From assembly GCA_018433945.1 (NCBI GenBank), contig JAHDQF010000031.1, positions 55,931 to 119,930 on the forward strand: DNA of 64,000 nucleotides, written 5' to 3'. This document shows positions 34,196 to 43,799 of the stretch, one piece after another; position 1 is the stretch's first letter, and each line of letters starts with the position of its first letter. The stretch is from Proteiniphilum sp. GTDB taxonomy: Bacteria > Bacteroidota > Bacteroidia > Bacteroidales > Dysgonomonadaceae. Made by a program: the position numbers and the translations under genes. The notes below the pieces were generated by a model. That model was not told the origin of the DNA, ran no database searches, and saw only the letters and a program-made list of their open reading frames with translations.

Positions 34196-34374
34196 CACCC
34201 GGGAGTAAATGACTTCCGTTACCCGGTGCCGGCCTCTACCAGCATGTTGTGTAACAAATAAAACCTGAAGACTCATTTTGCGAAACATGACCGACAGAAG
34301 TTAAAAAGAGAAAGAAGATTCAAAAACAGTTATATTGTTCAATCACAAATTTTACAACGAAAGGAGGATCATTT

Positions 34375-35523
34375 ATGTTGAATCGTATGCAGATTTTGAC
34401 CCGTTTTTTTCTGCCACTTTTATTGATTATTGTTCTCTGCAGCCAGGCTGCCCTCGCGCAGTCGTTACGCCTCTACACTCCTTATCCGCACATTACTGTC
34501 CCACCGGGCGAAACCATCGACTATGCCATTGATCTGATCAACAACGGCGGCGCCATCGCTACCGCAGAGGTGAACGTGGAAGGACTTCCGGAGGGGTGGA
34601 AGCAGACGCTCCGCTCCGGAGGTTGGAACGCGCAGGCCATCTCGGTGTTGCCCCGCGAGAAGAAGAGCCTCAACCTGAAGGTGGAGCTGCCCTTCGACAT
34701 TGAAAAAGGGGTCTACACCTTCCGTGTCATTGCTCGTGGGCACAGCGTGCTGCCGCTCACCGTGGAGGTGTCGGAGCAGGGCACGGTGAAGACCGTCTTC
34801 ACCGCCGACCAGGCCAACATGCAGGGGCATGCCACCTCTACCTTCAATTACCGTACCAAGCTGGAGAACCAGACCGGCGAGAAGCAGCTCTATGCCCTCA
34901 GCTCACACGCCCCGCGCGGCTGGACGGTGGTCTTCAAACCCAACTACCAACAGGCCTCCTCGGTAGAGATCGATCCAGGACAGAGCAAGGATATTCAGAT
35001 AGAGGTGAAAGCACCCTACAACGTAAAAGCGGGTAAATACACCATCCCGGTGGTGGCTAGCACCGGCAGCAGTACCGCGCGCCTGGAGCTGGAGGCAGAT
35101 ATCTCGGGAACCTATGGCATCGAGCTCACCACTCCCGACGGCCGTCTCAGCGAGAAGATCACCGCCGGCCGCCGCAAGACCATCGACCTGGTGGTGCGCA
35201 ACAGCGGCTCCACCGACCTGAATAGTGTGCGGATGAGTGCCGGTAAGCCGCAGGGGTGGGAGGTGACCTTCACCCCCGACACCATCCCGCTGATCGCCGC
35301 TGGTGAGAGTGCCCAGGTGAAGGCTCTGGTACGTGCCTACGACAGGTCGATTCCGGGTGACTATGTGCTTAACCTGACGGCGCAGACGCCGGAGGCTACC
35401 TCCACCGCCTCGTTCCGCATGTCTGTCAGGACGCCCCTGCTCTGGGGATGGCTTGGCATTTTGATCATCCTGGGAGCCATCGGTGTGGTGGTCTATCTGT
35501 TCCGCAAATATGGGAGGAGGTAA
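34375..35523 (+). CDS. NEW3-domain (COG1470-type) membrane-anchored protein
   Basis: A 382-residue exported protein: signal peptide (residues 1-28, ending ALAQ), three NEW3-type beta-sandwich repeats (about 35-130, 140-240, 255-355; each has a G-W turn such as PEGWKQT, PRGWTVVF, PQGWEVTF), and one C-terminal membrane span (WGWLGILIILGAIGVVVYLF) with a short basic tail. Such proteins accompany ABC-2 transporters and may present the periplasmic binding face. AAGGAGG at 34361-34367 fixes the ATG. The ABC ATPase starts 3 nt after its stop. Confidence 0.85.
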   Translation: MLNRMQILTRFFLPLLLIIVLCSQAALAQSLRLYTPYPHITVPPGETIDYAIDLINNGGAIATAEVNVEGLPEGWKQTLRSGGWNAQAISVLPREKKSLNLKVELPFDIEKGVYTFRVIARGHSVLPLTVEVSEQGTVKTVFTADQANMQGHATSTFNYRTKLENQTGEKQLYALSSHAPRGWTVVFKPNYQQASSVEIDPGQSKDIQIEVKAPYNVKAGKYTIPVVASTGSSTARLELEADISGTYGIELTTPDGRLSEKITAGRRKTIDLVVRNSGSTDLNSVRMSAGKPQGWEVTFTPDTIPLIAAGESAQVKALVRAYDRSIPGDYVLNLTAQTPEATSTASFRMSVRTPLLWGWLGILIILGAIGVVVYLFRKYGRR

Positions 35524-35526
35524 GCC

Positions 35527-36318
35527 ATGGAGGAAGCAACCATCGTTACCAGAAATCTTACGAAGAAATATGGCGACTTCACCGCGGTTGATGATCTCAC
35601 GCTGGAGATAGGGCGGGGTGAGGTGTTCGGCCTGTTGGGACCCAATGGCGCCGGCAAGTAGACCACCATTCTGATGCTGATGGGGATGACTGAGCCCAGC
35701 AGCGGTAGCGTACGGGTGTGTGGTCTCGATCCGGTGCGGCAGCCCATCGAGGTAAAGCGTCATGTTGGCTATCTGCCTGAAGATGTGGGTTTCTATGACG
35801 ATTTGAGCGGGTTGGACAACCTGATCTATACAGCCCGCCTCAATGGTCTCTCCGAGCATGATGCTCGCAGCTGTGCCCTGCGCCAGATGGAACGGGTAGG
35901 GCTGGTGGAGGAGACTGCCAAGAAAGCAGGGAAATACTCTCGTGGCATGCGGCAGCGGCTGGGATTAGCCGACGTGCTGCTGCGCAACCCGGAGGTGATC
36001 ATTCTCGATGAGCCGACGCTCGGCATTGACCCATCCGGTATCCGCGATTTCCTGCGCCTGATCGTCACCCTTAGCCGCGAGGAGGGCATCACGGTGCTCT
36101 TTTCCTCGCATCACCTGCACCAGGTACAGCAGGTGTGCGACCGCGTGGGTATTTTTGTAAAGGGTCGTCTTCTGGCACAGGGCGACATCGCATCGCTTGC
36201 CCGCCAGCTCTTCTCCGGCAGCACTTCGGAGGAAGGTAGGGAGTATGGACTGGAAGATATTTATCATCGTTATTTTGAAGGAGGAACAGTCAATGAAGAC
36301 CACACTGCAACAACATAG
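35527..36318 (+). pseudogene. ABC-2 transporter ATPase interrupted by an amber codon in Walker A
   Basis: From ATG 35527 the frame encodes 44 residues ending LLGPNGAGK, then TAG (35659-35661), then continues in the same frame TTILMLMGMTEPSSG to the stop at 36316-36318. All other ABC motifs are intact: signature SRGMRQRLGLAD, Walker B VIILDEPTLGIDPSG, H-loop SSHHLHQ. The TAG replaces the Ser/Thr that binds Mg-ATP; a single change from TCG would produce it. Full length would be 263 residues. It is either a fresh nonsense mutation, a sequence error, or a suppressed codon. The frame ends inside the permease gene by a 26-nt overlap. Confidence 0.85.
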
Positions 36319-37357
36319 ATTCTTTTCGGCTGCTTATTGGGAGGAGCAATTGCGACGGCTGATCCCGGCAGTAAAGCGTGAATTTACCACCTTTCGCTCT
36401 TCGGGAGCTGCCCCGGGCGTCTTCCGTGTCATGGTGCTGAAAGAGATGAGCGACCATTTTCGCAGTTGGCGGGTGGTCATTCTGATGGCAATCATCTTGC
36501 TCACCTGTGTGGGATCGCTCTACACCGCTCTCAGCAGTATCGACGATGTGGTGAAGGCTGGTAGCAGTGAGGAGGAGTTTTTTTTCCTGAAGCTTTTCAC
36601 CCTGTCGGATGGGAGCTTACCGCCCTACTTTGTCTTCATCGGTTTCCTGGGGCCGCTGCTGGGTATCAGCCTGGGCTTTGATGCGATCAACACGGAGCAG
36701 AACAGAGGCACGCTGAGCAGGTTGCTGGCACAGCCTATCCCGCGCGACTACGTGATCAACGCCAAGTTCACCGCAGCGCTGCTGGTGATCACGTTGCTCT
36801 TTTTCCTGCTTAGCTTCCTGGTGATCGGTGCGGGCTTGCTGGCGCTGGGCATACCACCCACGCCGGCCGAGTTCATGCGGATCCTCTCTTTCACGCTGTT
36901 GAGCATCGTTTACGTGGCGTTGTGGCTCAACCTGTCGCTCTACTTCTCGGTGCGCTTCCGGCAGCCCGCTACCTCGGCGCTCGCCGGCATCGCCGTCTGG
37001 CTCTTTTTCACGGTTTTCTACCCGCTGATCGCCAACGTGCTGATCAAAGCGGCAGCGCCATCACCCTATGCTACGGGACGGTCTATCTATCTCTTTGAGC
37101 GGTTCCGCTTTCTGCTGATGCAGGTGATGCCCAACGAACTGTTCAGCCAGGCAACCTCCACGCTGCTGATACCCTCCGTGCGCAGCCTCGGGCCACTCAC
37201 CATGGAGCAGATGCAGGGCGCCATACCCGGCCCTCTGCCGCTGGGACAGAGCCTGCTGCTTGTATGGCCGCAGCTCACCGGACTGATCGCCCTCACGATG
37301 ATTTGCTTCATCCTCTCCTATCTCGCTTTTATGCGACGCGAGATCCGTTCAAGGTGA
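36293..37357 (+). CDS. ABC-2 type permease
   Basis: A 354-residue membrane protein with six predicted spans: one near residue 65, then a loop with a conserved amphipathic part (FVFIGFLGPLLGISLGFDAI) and four or five more, the last ending YLAFMRREIRSR. INTEQNRGTLSRLLAQPIPR is the cytoplasmic coupling segment characteristic of ABC-2 permeases of the NosY/gliding type. ATG 36293 is preceded by GAAGGAGG; longer in-frame starts lie in the ATPase gene. The substrate is unknown. Confidence 0.87.
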   Translation: MKTTLQQHRFFSAAYWEEQLRRLIPAVKREFTTFRSSGAAPGVFRVMVLKEMSDHFRSWRVVILMAIILLTCVGSLYTALSSIDDVVKAGSSEEEFFFLKLFTLSDGSLPPYFVFIGFLGPLLGISLGFDAINTEQNRGTLSRLLAQPIPRDYVINAKFTAALLVITLLFFLLSFLVIGAGLLALGIPPTPAEFMRILSFTLLSIVYVALWLNLSLYFSVRFRQPATSALAGIAVWLFFTVFYPLIANVLIKAAAPSPYATGRSIYLFERFRFLLMQVMPNELFSQATSTLLIPSVRSLGPLTMEQMQGAIPGPLPLGQSLLLVWPQLTGLIALTMICFILSYLAFMRREIRSR

Positions 37358-37547
37358 GGGGTTTAATCATCTGCTTAAATCATTGGATTGTTTTCTGAGG
37401 AGTCGCATGACCACTTCAGGATGAAAGGCCGATTTGTAGATGATGCAGGTTTTATACTTGTTGAATTGATGAGGCAGACCACCGGTTTCGAGCCGAAGAT
37501 GTGGGGCGACTCAATCAATAGTTAAATCTTTGTTAAAGTTCTATTAA

Positions 37548-37559
37548 ATCGCGCGCGAT
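37548..37559. promoter_or_regulatory. Palindrome upstream of the gpx promoter
   Basis: ATCGCGCGCGAT, a 12-bp perfect palindrome 15 bp upstream of the -7 box. Together with the second dyad at 37582-37595 it brackets the promoter. Confidence 0.5.
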
Positions 37560-37573
37560 ATAAATATTTTGCC

Positions 37574-37595
37574 TACATTTGTATCGTAAACGATA
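37574..37595 (+). promoter_or_regulatory. gpx-ohrR promoter -7 element and overlapping operator
   Basis: TACATTTG (37574-37581, exact TAnnTTTG) is followed at once by the dyad TATCGT-aa-ACGATA (37582-37595), which would cover the transcription start. CGATATAA occurs both at the upstream palindrome and here. The likely binder is the OhrR-type regulator encoded two genes down. Confidence 0.65.
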
Positions 37596-37621
37596 TAATC
37601 ACAAGCGAAATAAAAAGAACA

Positions 37622-38110
37622 ATGAAAGAAGCTAAATTTTACGGATTCAGTGCGAAGAGCCTGAAGGGACAGGAGGTTTCGATGGATGCCTACAAAGGTA
37701 AAACGGTACTGGTGGTGAACACTGCGAGCAAGTGCGGGTTGACACCACAGTACGAAGGCCTGGAAGCGCTCTATAAAAAGTACAAGGACAAAGGTCTGGT
37801 GATCCTCGGTTTCCCCTGTAACCAGTTTGGCAACCAGGAGCCGGGCGACGAGCAGTCGATCTCTGAGGGATGTCTGATCAACTACGGTGTCACCTTCCCG
37901 ATGTTCGCCAAGGTGGATGTAAACGGTGAGAACGCGCACCCGATCTTCAAATACCTGAAAAAGGAGCTGGGCGGATTCTTTGGTGGCAAGATCAAGTGGA
38001 ACTTCACCAAGTTCCTGGTCGACACCAACGGTAAACCGGTGAAACGCTTTTCCCCGTTTACCAAGCCGGAGGAGATAGACCACTACCTGGCAAAAAAGAT
38101 GAATTTTTAA
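37622..38110 (+). CDS. Glutathione-peroxidase-family thiol peroxidase
   Basis: A 162-residue Gpx homolog with Cys in place of selenocysteine. Catalytic residues: Cys in NTASKCGLTPQY, Gln in the ILGFPCNQFGNQEP region and Trp in KWNFTKF; the Cys in FPCNQ is the likely resolving residue of the thioredoxin-dependent type. It reduces peroxides in the cytoplasm. It shares a promoter with the downstream OhrR-like gene. Confidence 0.93.
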   Translation: MKEAKFYGFSAKSLKGQEVSMDAYKGKTVLVVNTASKCGLTPQYEGLEALYKKYKDKGLVILGFPCNQFGNQEPGDEQSISEGCLINYGVTFPMFAKVDVNGENAHPIFKYLKKELGGFFGGKIKWNFTKFLVDTNGKPVKRFSPFTKPEEIDHYLAKKMNF

Positions 38111-38149
38111 ACCCACTTTCTTCAGCGGACAGGAACAAATGAATATCCA

Positions 38150-38608
38150 ATGCAATATGAACAACTGAAACTGGAGAACCAGATCTGTTTCCCCCTTTAT
38201 GCGGCATCGAGGCTGATCACCCGCGGGTATCAGCCGCACCTGGAAAAGCTGGGGATCACCTATCCCCAGTACCTGGTGCTGATGGTGCTCTGGGAGGAGG
38301 ATGGCATCACGGTGAACGACATTGCCGCGAAGCTGATCCTCAACACCAACACGGTGACACCACTGCTCAAGCGGATGGAGGGGATGGGCATCATTAGCCG
38401 CCGACGCTCAATGGCAGATGAGCGCAAGGTGCTGATCACTCTCACCGGGAAGGGGCGGAAGATACGGGATGAGGCGGCAGCCATCCCCCTGCAGCTGGTG
38501 GAGGAGTTGCAGCAGGTGGGTATCACGGCGGAGGAGCTGATGGAATTGAAGCAGCGTCTCGACCGGCTGGTGGAGCATCTGAAAGAGGGCAGTGATCTTT
38601 TTTTTTAA
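38150..38608 (+). CDS. ohrR: OhrR-type MarR-family peroxide sensor
   Basis: A 152-residue MarR-family repressor. The single Cys in LENQICFPLYAASR sits at the position of the peroxide-sensing Cys of OhrR, and YPQYLVLMVLWEEDG matches the Tyr-containing helix that interacts with it. The winged helix is INDIAAKLILNTNTVTPLLKRME in approximate form (starts VNDIAAKL), with wing residues RRSMADERKV. It starts 39 bp after gpx; the dyads around the gpx promoter are its probable operators. Confidence 0.88.
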   Translation: MQYEQLKLENQICFPLYAASRLITRGYQPHLEKLGITYPQYLVLMVLWEEDGITVNDIAAKLILNTNTVTPLLKRMEGMGIISRRRSMADERKVLITLTGKGRKIRDEAAAIPLQLVEELQQVGITAEELMELKQRLDRLVEHLKEGSDLFF

Positions 38609-38744
38609 AACAAACTGAAAGAAGGGATGTTGGGGCATCGCGCAAAAAAAATTTGAACAATTTGGGAGCTGAGTTGTCTTTTTAATAGAGACAAACGGAG
38701 ATTGCAGATGCCGGAACGGGTGTTTGCTGACAAGTTAGTATAAA

Positions 38745-39191
38745 ATGATGCACACAATCATCTTTGATGAACAGAACAAACCTGACGTACAGGAGAAACA
38801 GGAGCTGGTCGACTTTTTGCATGACCAGCTGGAACAGTATGGTGACCCCAAACATCAGATTGAGAAGGCAATCGATTACTCACTGAAGGAGTTCGACTCC
38901 TTCGGAGGCTTCGTGATGCTGCTGAAGCAGGAGGAGCAGCTACGGGCTGCCGTGGTGATCAACCGTACCGGGATGGATGGATATATCCCCGAGAACATAC
39001 TTGTCTATATCGCTGTGGATCGCAATAGCCGCGGTGAAGGACTTGGCAGGAAGCTGATGACGCAGGCCATCGCACATGCCGATGGGGATATTGCCCTCCA
39101 CGTGGAGGCGAACAACCCTGCTAAAAGACTTTACGAGAGATTGGGATTTACCAACCCTTATCTGGAGATGAGGCTGAGAAAAAACAAGTGA
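38745..39191 (+). CDS. GNAT-family N-acetyltransferase
   Basis: A 148-residue acetyltransferase. The acetyl-CoA site is YIAVDRNSRGEGLGRKLM (R-x-x-G-x-G/A pattern) followed by HVEANNPAKRLYERLGF. The substrate is unknown. The start is ATG 38745 or 38748. Its TGA stop overlaps the ATG of the racemase-like gene (TGATG), so the two are translationally coupled and may act on the same amino acid. Confidence 0.87.
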   Translation: MMHTIIFDEQNKPDVQEKQELVDFLHDQLEQYGDPKHQIEKAIDYSLKEFDSFGGFVMLLKQEEQLRAAVVINRTGMDGYIPENILVYIAVDRNSRGEGLGRKLMTQAIAHADGDIALHVEANNPAKRLYERLGFTNPYLEMRLRKNK

Positions 39192-40288
39192 TGGCTGAGC
39201 TGATTATTGAAGCAGAAAAGATCAAGGAGAACATCCGGACCCTGAGCGATTATTTCGAAGAGAAGGGAATCGACTGGAGCCTGATTACCAAGGTCTTTTC
39301 GGGGGACAAGGAATTTCTGGAGAATATCCTCACCGAGGAGGTGATTGACAAGATCAACTCAGTGGGGGACTCGCGGCTTACCAGCTTAAAGAACCTCAGG
39401 GCGGTGAACCCAGCCATGCGCACCATCTACATCAAGCCGCCGGCGGCCATCTATGCCGATGACGTGGTGCAGTATGCCGACATCTCCCTCAACAGTTCCC
39501 TGAGTACCATCAAGGCGTTGAACGAAGCGGCGGGCAGGGCAGGAAAGATCCATCAGATCATCATCATGGTGGAGCTGGGAGAGATGCGCGAGGGGGTGAA
39601 CCGCAGCGATGTGATCACCTTCTACGAAAAAGTATTCAACCTGCCCTATATCGATGTGATTGGCCTGGGCTCCAACCTGGGCTGCATGTATGGTATCGAG
39701 CCCACCTACGAAAAGCTCCAGCAGCTTTCCAGCTACAAGGAGCAGATCTCAAGGAAATTCAACAAGAAGCTGAAATATATTTCCGGCGGCTCCTCCATCA
39801 CCCTGCCGCTGATCGAACAGGGTGCTGTCCCGAAAGATATCAACCACTTCAGGGTGGGGGAGGCTGCCTTTTTCGGGGTGAGCCCTCTCTACAACGAGCA
39901 GTTCCTAAACCTGCATACCGACACCTTCGCCTTCGAAGCCAACATCATCGAGCTGGAGGAGAAGAAGATCGTGCCGGAAGGGGTGCTGAGCGACGCCAAC
40001 ATCGGTCATACAGCCGATTTTGAGGATCACGATGTCAACGAGACCACCGTGAAAGCAATCCTTGATGTGGGGATGCTCGATGTGGATAAGGATGACATTG
40101 AGGCGCTCGACAAGGAGGTGCGTTTCGTCGGCATTACGTCAGACATGATGGTGGTCGACATCGGTAAGAATCGTACCGCCAATGAAGCGAAGAAATACCG
40201 GGTGGGCGACCGCATCCGCTTCCGCACCAACTATATGGCCGTGGCACGACTGCTCAACTCAAAGTTCATCGACAAACGGTTCCTCTGA
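39191..40288 (+). CDS. Alanine/ornithine-racemase-like PLP enzyme
   Basis: A 365-residue fold-type III PLP protein. The PLP lysine lies in DWSLITKVFSGD near the N-terminus; VELGEMREGV, GLGSNLGCMYG and SGGSSITLP are barrel motifs of the racemase family. It belongs to the YhfX/ornithine racemase branch and not to the cell-wall Alr branch; the substrate is unknown. The ATG at 39191 overlaps the GNAT stop. It converges with ahpC. Confidence 0.83.
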   Translation: MAELIIEAEKIKENIRTLSDYFEEKGIDWSLITKVFSGDKEFLENILTEEVIDKINSVGDSRLTSLKNLRAVNPAMRTIYIKPPAAIYADDVVQYADISLNSSLSTIKALNEAAGRAGKIHQIIIMVELGEMREGVNRSDVITFYEKVFNLPYIDVIGLGSNLGCMYGIEPTYEKLQQLSSYKEQISRKFNKKLKYISGGSSITLPLIEQGAVPKDINHFRVGEAAFFGVSPLYNEQFLNLHTDTFAFEANIIELEEKKIVPEGVLSDANIGHTADFEDHDVNETTVKAILDVGMLDVDKDDIEALDKEVRFVGITSDMMVVDIGKNRTANEAKKYRVGDRIRFRTNYMAVARLLNSKFIDKRFL

Positions 40289-40297
40289 TCATCCGGA

Positions 40298-40327
40298 AAG
40301 TGGCTGAAACGATTGCTTCAGCCACTT
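40298..40327. terminator. Hairpin between the racemase-like gene and ahpC
   Basis: AAGTGGCTGAA-acgattgc-TTCAGCCACTT, an 11-bp perfect stem between convergent genes. There is no T-run on either side, so it may protect 3' ends or work as a weak bidirectional terminator. Confidence 0.6.
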
Positions 40328-40366
40328 CAATAATTCCGCTAACCGGCTAACCGGTTCGTCAGATCA

Positions 40367-40999
40367 TCACTTACCCGAGAGGTACTCGGCAATGCCCTCC
40401 TGGGTAGCGGAGAGCCCTTTGTCACCCTTGTGCCAGTCGGCAGGACATACCTCGCCATACTCTTCGGTGAACTGCAGCGCGTCGATCACACGGAGGATCT
40501 CATCCACGCTTCTGCCCAACGGCATGTCGTTCACCACCTGGTGACGTACGATGCCTTTCTTGTCGATCAGGAAGAGGCCGCGATATGCCTCGGGGGATCC
40601 CTTGAACTCAGGTTTGCCCTCCTCGTCGGTGACAAAGTCACCCGCCAGCACATCGTAAGCCATCGAGATGGTCAACGAGTGGTCTGCTACGATGGGGTAG
40701 GTGACCCCCTGGATACCACCATTGTTCTTCGGTGTGTTGAGCCACTTCCAGTGTGATACTGCTGAGTCTGTCGATGCGGCCACTACTTCAGTGTTGCGAT
40801 CTTCAAACTCTTTCAACTTTTGCTGGAAAGCGATCAGCTCGGTGGGGCAGACAAAGGTGAAGTCGGCCGGATAGAAGAAGAAGACCACATACTTGTTGTT
40901 GATATAATCTTCAAGGGAGAAGTTATCCACTATTTCAGAGCCATTGATCACGGCCTGAGCCCGGAATGCCGGGGCTTTTTTTCCTACTAATACTGACAT
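40367..40999 (-). CDS. ahpC: Peroxiredoxin (AhpC/typical 2-Cys)
   Basis: A 210-residue peroxiredoxin. The peroxidatic Cys is in YPADFTFVCPTE and the resolving Cys in EVCPADWHKGDKG; VSHWKWLN and the ADHSLTISMAYDV segment match bacterial AhpC. It reduces hydrogen peroxide and alkyl peroxides. No ahpF is adjacent. The promoter -7 is at 41034. Confidence 0.94.
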   Translation of the reverse strand: MSVLVGKKAPAFRAQAVINGSEIVDNFSLEDYINNKYVVFFFYPADFTFVCPTELIAFQQKLKEFEDRNTEVVAASTDSAVSHWKWLNTPKNNGGIQGVTYPIVADHSLTISMAYDVLAGDFVTDEEGKPEFKGSPEAYRGLFLIDKKGIVRHQVVNDMPLGRSVDEILRVIDALQFTEEYGEVCPADWHKGDKGLSATQEGIAEYLSGK

Positions 41000-41033
41000 A
41001 TTTTTATCTTTTAAACGTTTTTATTACTGAAGG

Positions 41034-41041
41034 CAAAGATA
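41034..41041 (-). promoter_or_regulatory. Promoter -7 element of ahpC
   Basis: TATCTTTG on the minus strand (exact), 34 bp before the start. Confidence 0.55.
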
Positions 41042-41189
41042 TACCTTTTCCAGGTCAGAATGAAGTGATAGGCAGATATATGGATGATTGAAAGTGTTTA
41101 TAAGTGTATCATGAATAGGTAGATGCGGCAATTGTGCACAACTATCTAAAATTAACACACTCTTCGGTCTATGTTCGCAAAATAATGAG

Positions 41190-41197
41190 TACTTTTG
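41190..41197 (+). promoter_or_regulatory. Promoter -7 element of guaB
   Basis: TACTTTTG (exact TAnnTTTG), 30 bp before the start. Confidence 0.55.
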
Positions 41198-41215
41198 CAT
41201 GCAATAAAAAACTAA

Positions 41216-42706
<1,491 letters not shown>

Positions 42707-42726
42707 AAACCAGGGCATCAGCTGAA

Positions 42727-42751
42727 AAAGGGACTATTCTTTAGTCCCTTT
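42727..42751. terminator. Bidirectional terminator of guaB and pcm
   Basis: AAAGGGACTA-ttctt-TAGTCCCTTT: a 10-bp stem with A and T runs at its two ends. The pcm stop codon lies inside the left arm. Confidence 0.75.
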
Positions 42752-43498
42752 CTGCATGGGAACAAAGATAAAGTCTCCATGCGTGGTTTGGCGGTATCTT
42801 TTCTCACCCGTGCGTTTGACCACGGTCATCTTCTGCCCCTGGCGTCCGCCCAGGGGGATTACCATCCATCCGCCGATGCGGAGCTGCGCCTTCAGCTTCT
42901 CCGGAATTTCTTCCGGTGCAGCCGTAACCAGTATCTTGTCGAAGGGAGCATGATCGGGTAAACCCTCATAGCCGTCACCGAAAAAGAGCTGCGGGGTGTA
43001 ACCCAGCCTGTGGAGCCTCTCTTTTGCCAGGAGATACAACTCCTGATACCGTTCAATACTGTAAACTTCGGCTCCCATCTCGCAGAGCACTGCAGCCTGA
43101 TAACCGCTGCCGGTGCCGATCTCCAGCACCTTCTCCCCCGGCTTCAACTGAAGCAGCTCCGTTTGAAAGGCAACTGTGTAAGGCTGGGAGATGGTCTGCC
43201 CTGCTTCAATGGGCAGGGGACGGTCGAGATAGGCGAATTCGGCCAGGCTTTCTTCCACGAATTGATCCCTGGGAATTTTGGCAATAGCCGCCAAAACCCG
43301 TTCATCCCTGATCCCTTTTCTTTTCAGATCTTTGGCGAGTTTCTCCGCTTTCTCGTTTTTGTTTTGAGAGCTATCAGCCATGGGGGTATCCTTTTTTTCT
43401 TTTTGTTTGTTCACTGTCTGTGATGTGCAGGTTACAGTCAGGGCACAGTACAGCGCCACAAAGAACAGTAACAGGATTTCTCTTCTACGTGTTCTCAT
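42734..43498 (-). CDS. pcm: Protein-L-isoaspartate O-methyltransferase with a signal sequence
   Basis: A 254-residue protein. Residues 1-25 form a membrane-targeting sequence (MRTRRREILLLFFVALYCALTVTC) that ends in a Cys, so it may be a lipoprotein although the -1 residue is Thr. The enzyme follows a 40-residue charged linker: KIPRDQFVEE, ISQPYTVAFQTELL, and SAM site VLEIGTGSGYQAAVL. It repairs isoaspartyl residues with SAM. An extracytoplasmic location is odd because SAM is cytoplasmic. The ATG at 43498 is chosen for its signal sequence; 43531 is an alternative. Confidence 0.88.
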   Translation of the reverse strand: MRTRRREILLLFFVALYCALTVTCTSQTVNKQKEKKDTPMADSSQNKNEKAEKLAKDLKRKGIRDERVLAAIAKIPRDQFVEESLAEFAYLDRPLPIEAGQTISQPYTVAFQTELLQLKPGEKVLEIGTGSGYQAAVLCEMGAEVYSIERYQELYLLAKERLHRLGYTPQLFFGDGYEGLPDHAPFDKILVTAAPEEIPEKLKAQLRIGGWMVIPLGGRQGQKMTVVKRTGEKRYRQTTHGDFIFVPMQKGTKE

Positions 43499-43799
43499 TA
43501 TTCCCGAATCATTGATTGATCGGACAAACATAAAAAAAAATGATGAGATTTCATTTATAATCGACTAAAAATCAATTCCTCGATGAACTTGATTCGCGTA
43601 GAAAATGGAATAAAAAGTTGGCGCAAACCGAAATATTTCAGTACATTCGTTGCGTCATTCGTTTGCTGCTTATCTGTTTGAGTAAGCCGGAGTTCCTGTT
43701 GAACAAAAGAATGCTTAAAATCATGATTAAGATGGTAAAAAATCCGAAAACACCCATTTGACAAAAAGAGCGAAACAATTGGAATAAAAATTGAAAATT
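43499..43799. other. Intergenic region between pcm and the NlpC/P60 gene
   Basis: About 300 bases between divergent genes. I see a short direct repeat (CATTCGTT at 43644 and 43656) and no convincing promoter or small gene. Confidence 0.5.

Larger units (their letters stand above)
34067..34374. other. Intergenic region before the NEW3-ABC operon
   Basis: 308 bases holding the terminator at 34111-34157, a promoter at 34167-34195 and a leader of about 175 nt. No small gene is recognised in the leader. Confidence 0.6.

Noticed and set aside
35659-35661. TAG as a pyrrolysine codon
   Set aside because: The position is always Ser or Thr in Walker A and must bind Mg-ATP; no pyl genes are seen in the window.
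34903-35859. 318-codon minus-strand frame across the NEW3 and ABC genes
   Set aside because: Spans two genes on the opposite strand, has no start signal and reads as reverse-complement noise.
38674-38694. TTGTCT...AGACAA dyad after ohrR as a terminator
   Set aside because: Six-bp AT-rich stem, 9-nt loop and no T-run; too weak to call.
43555-43764. 69-codon minus-strand frame between pcm and the NlpC/P60 gene
   Set aside because: No homology, no promoter or ribosome-binding signal, and codon use unlike its neighbours.
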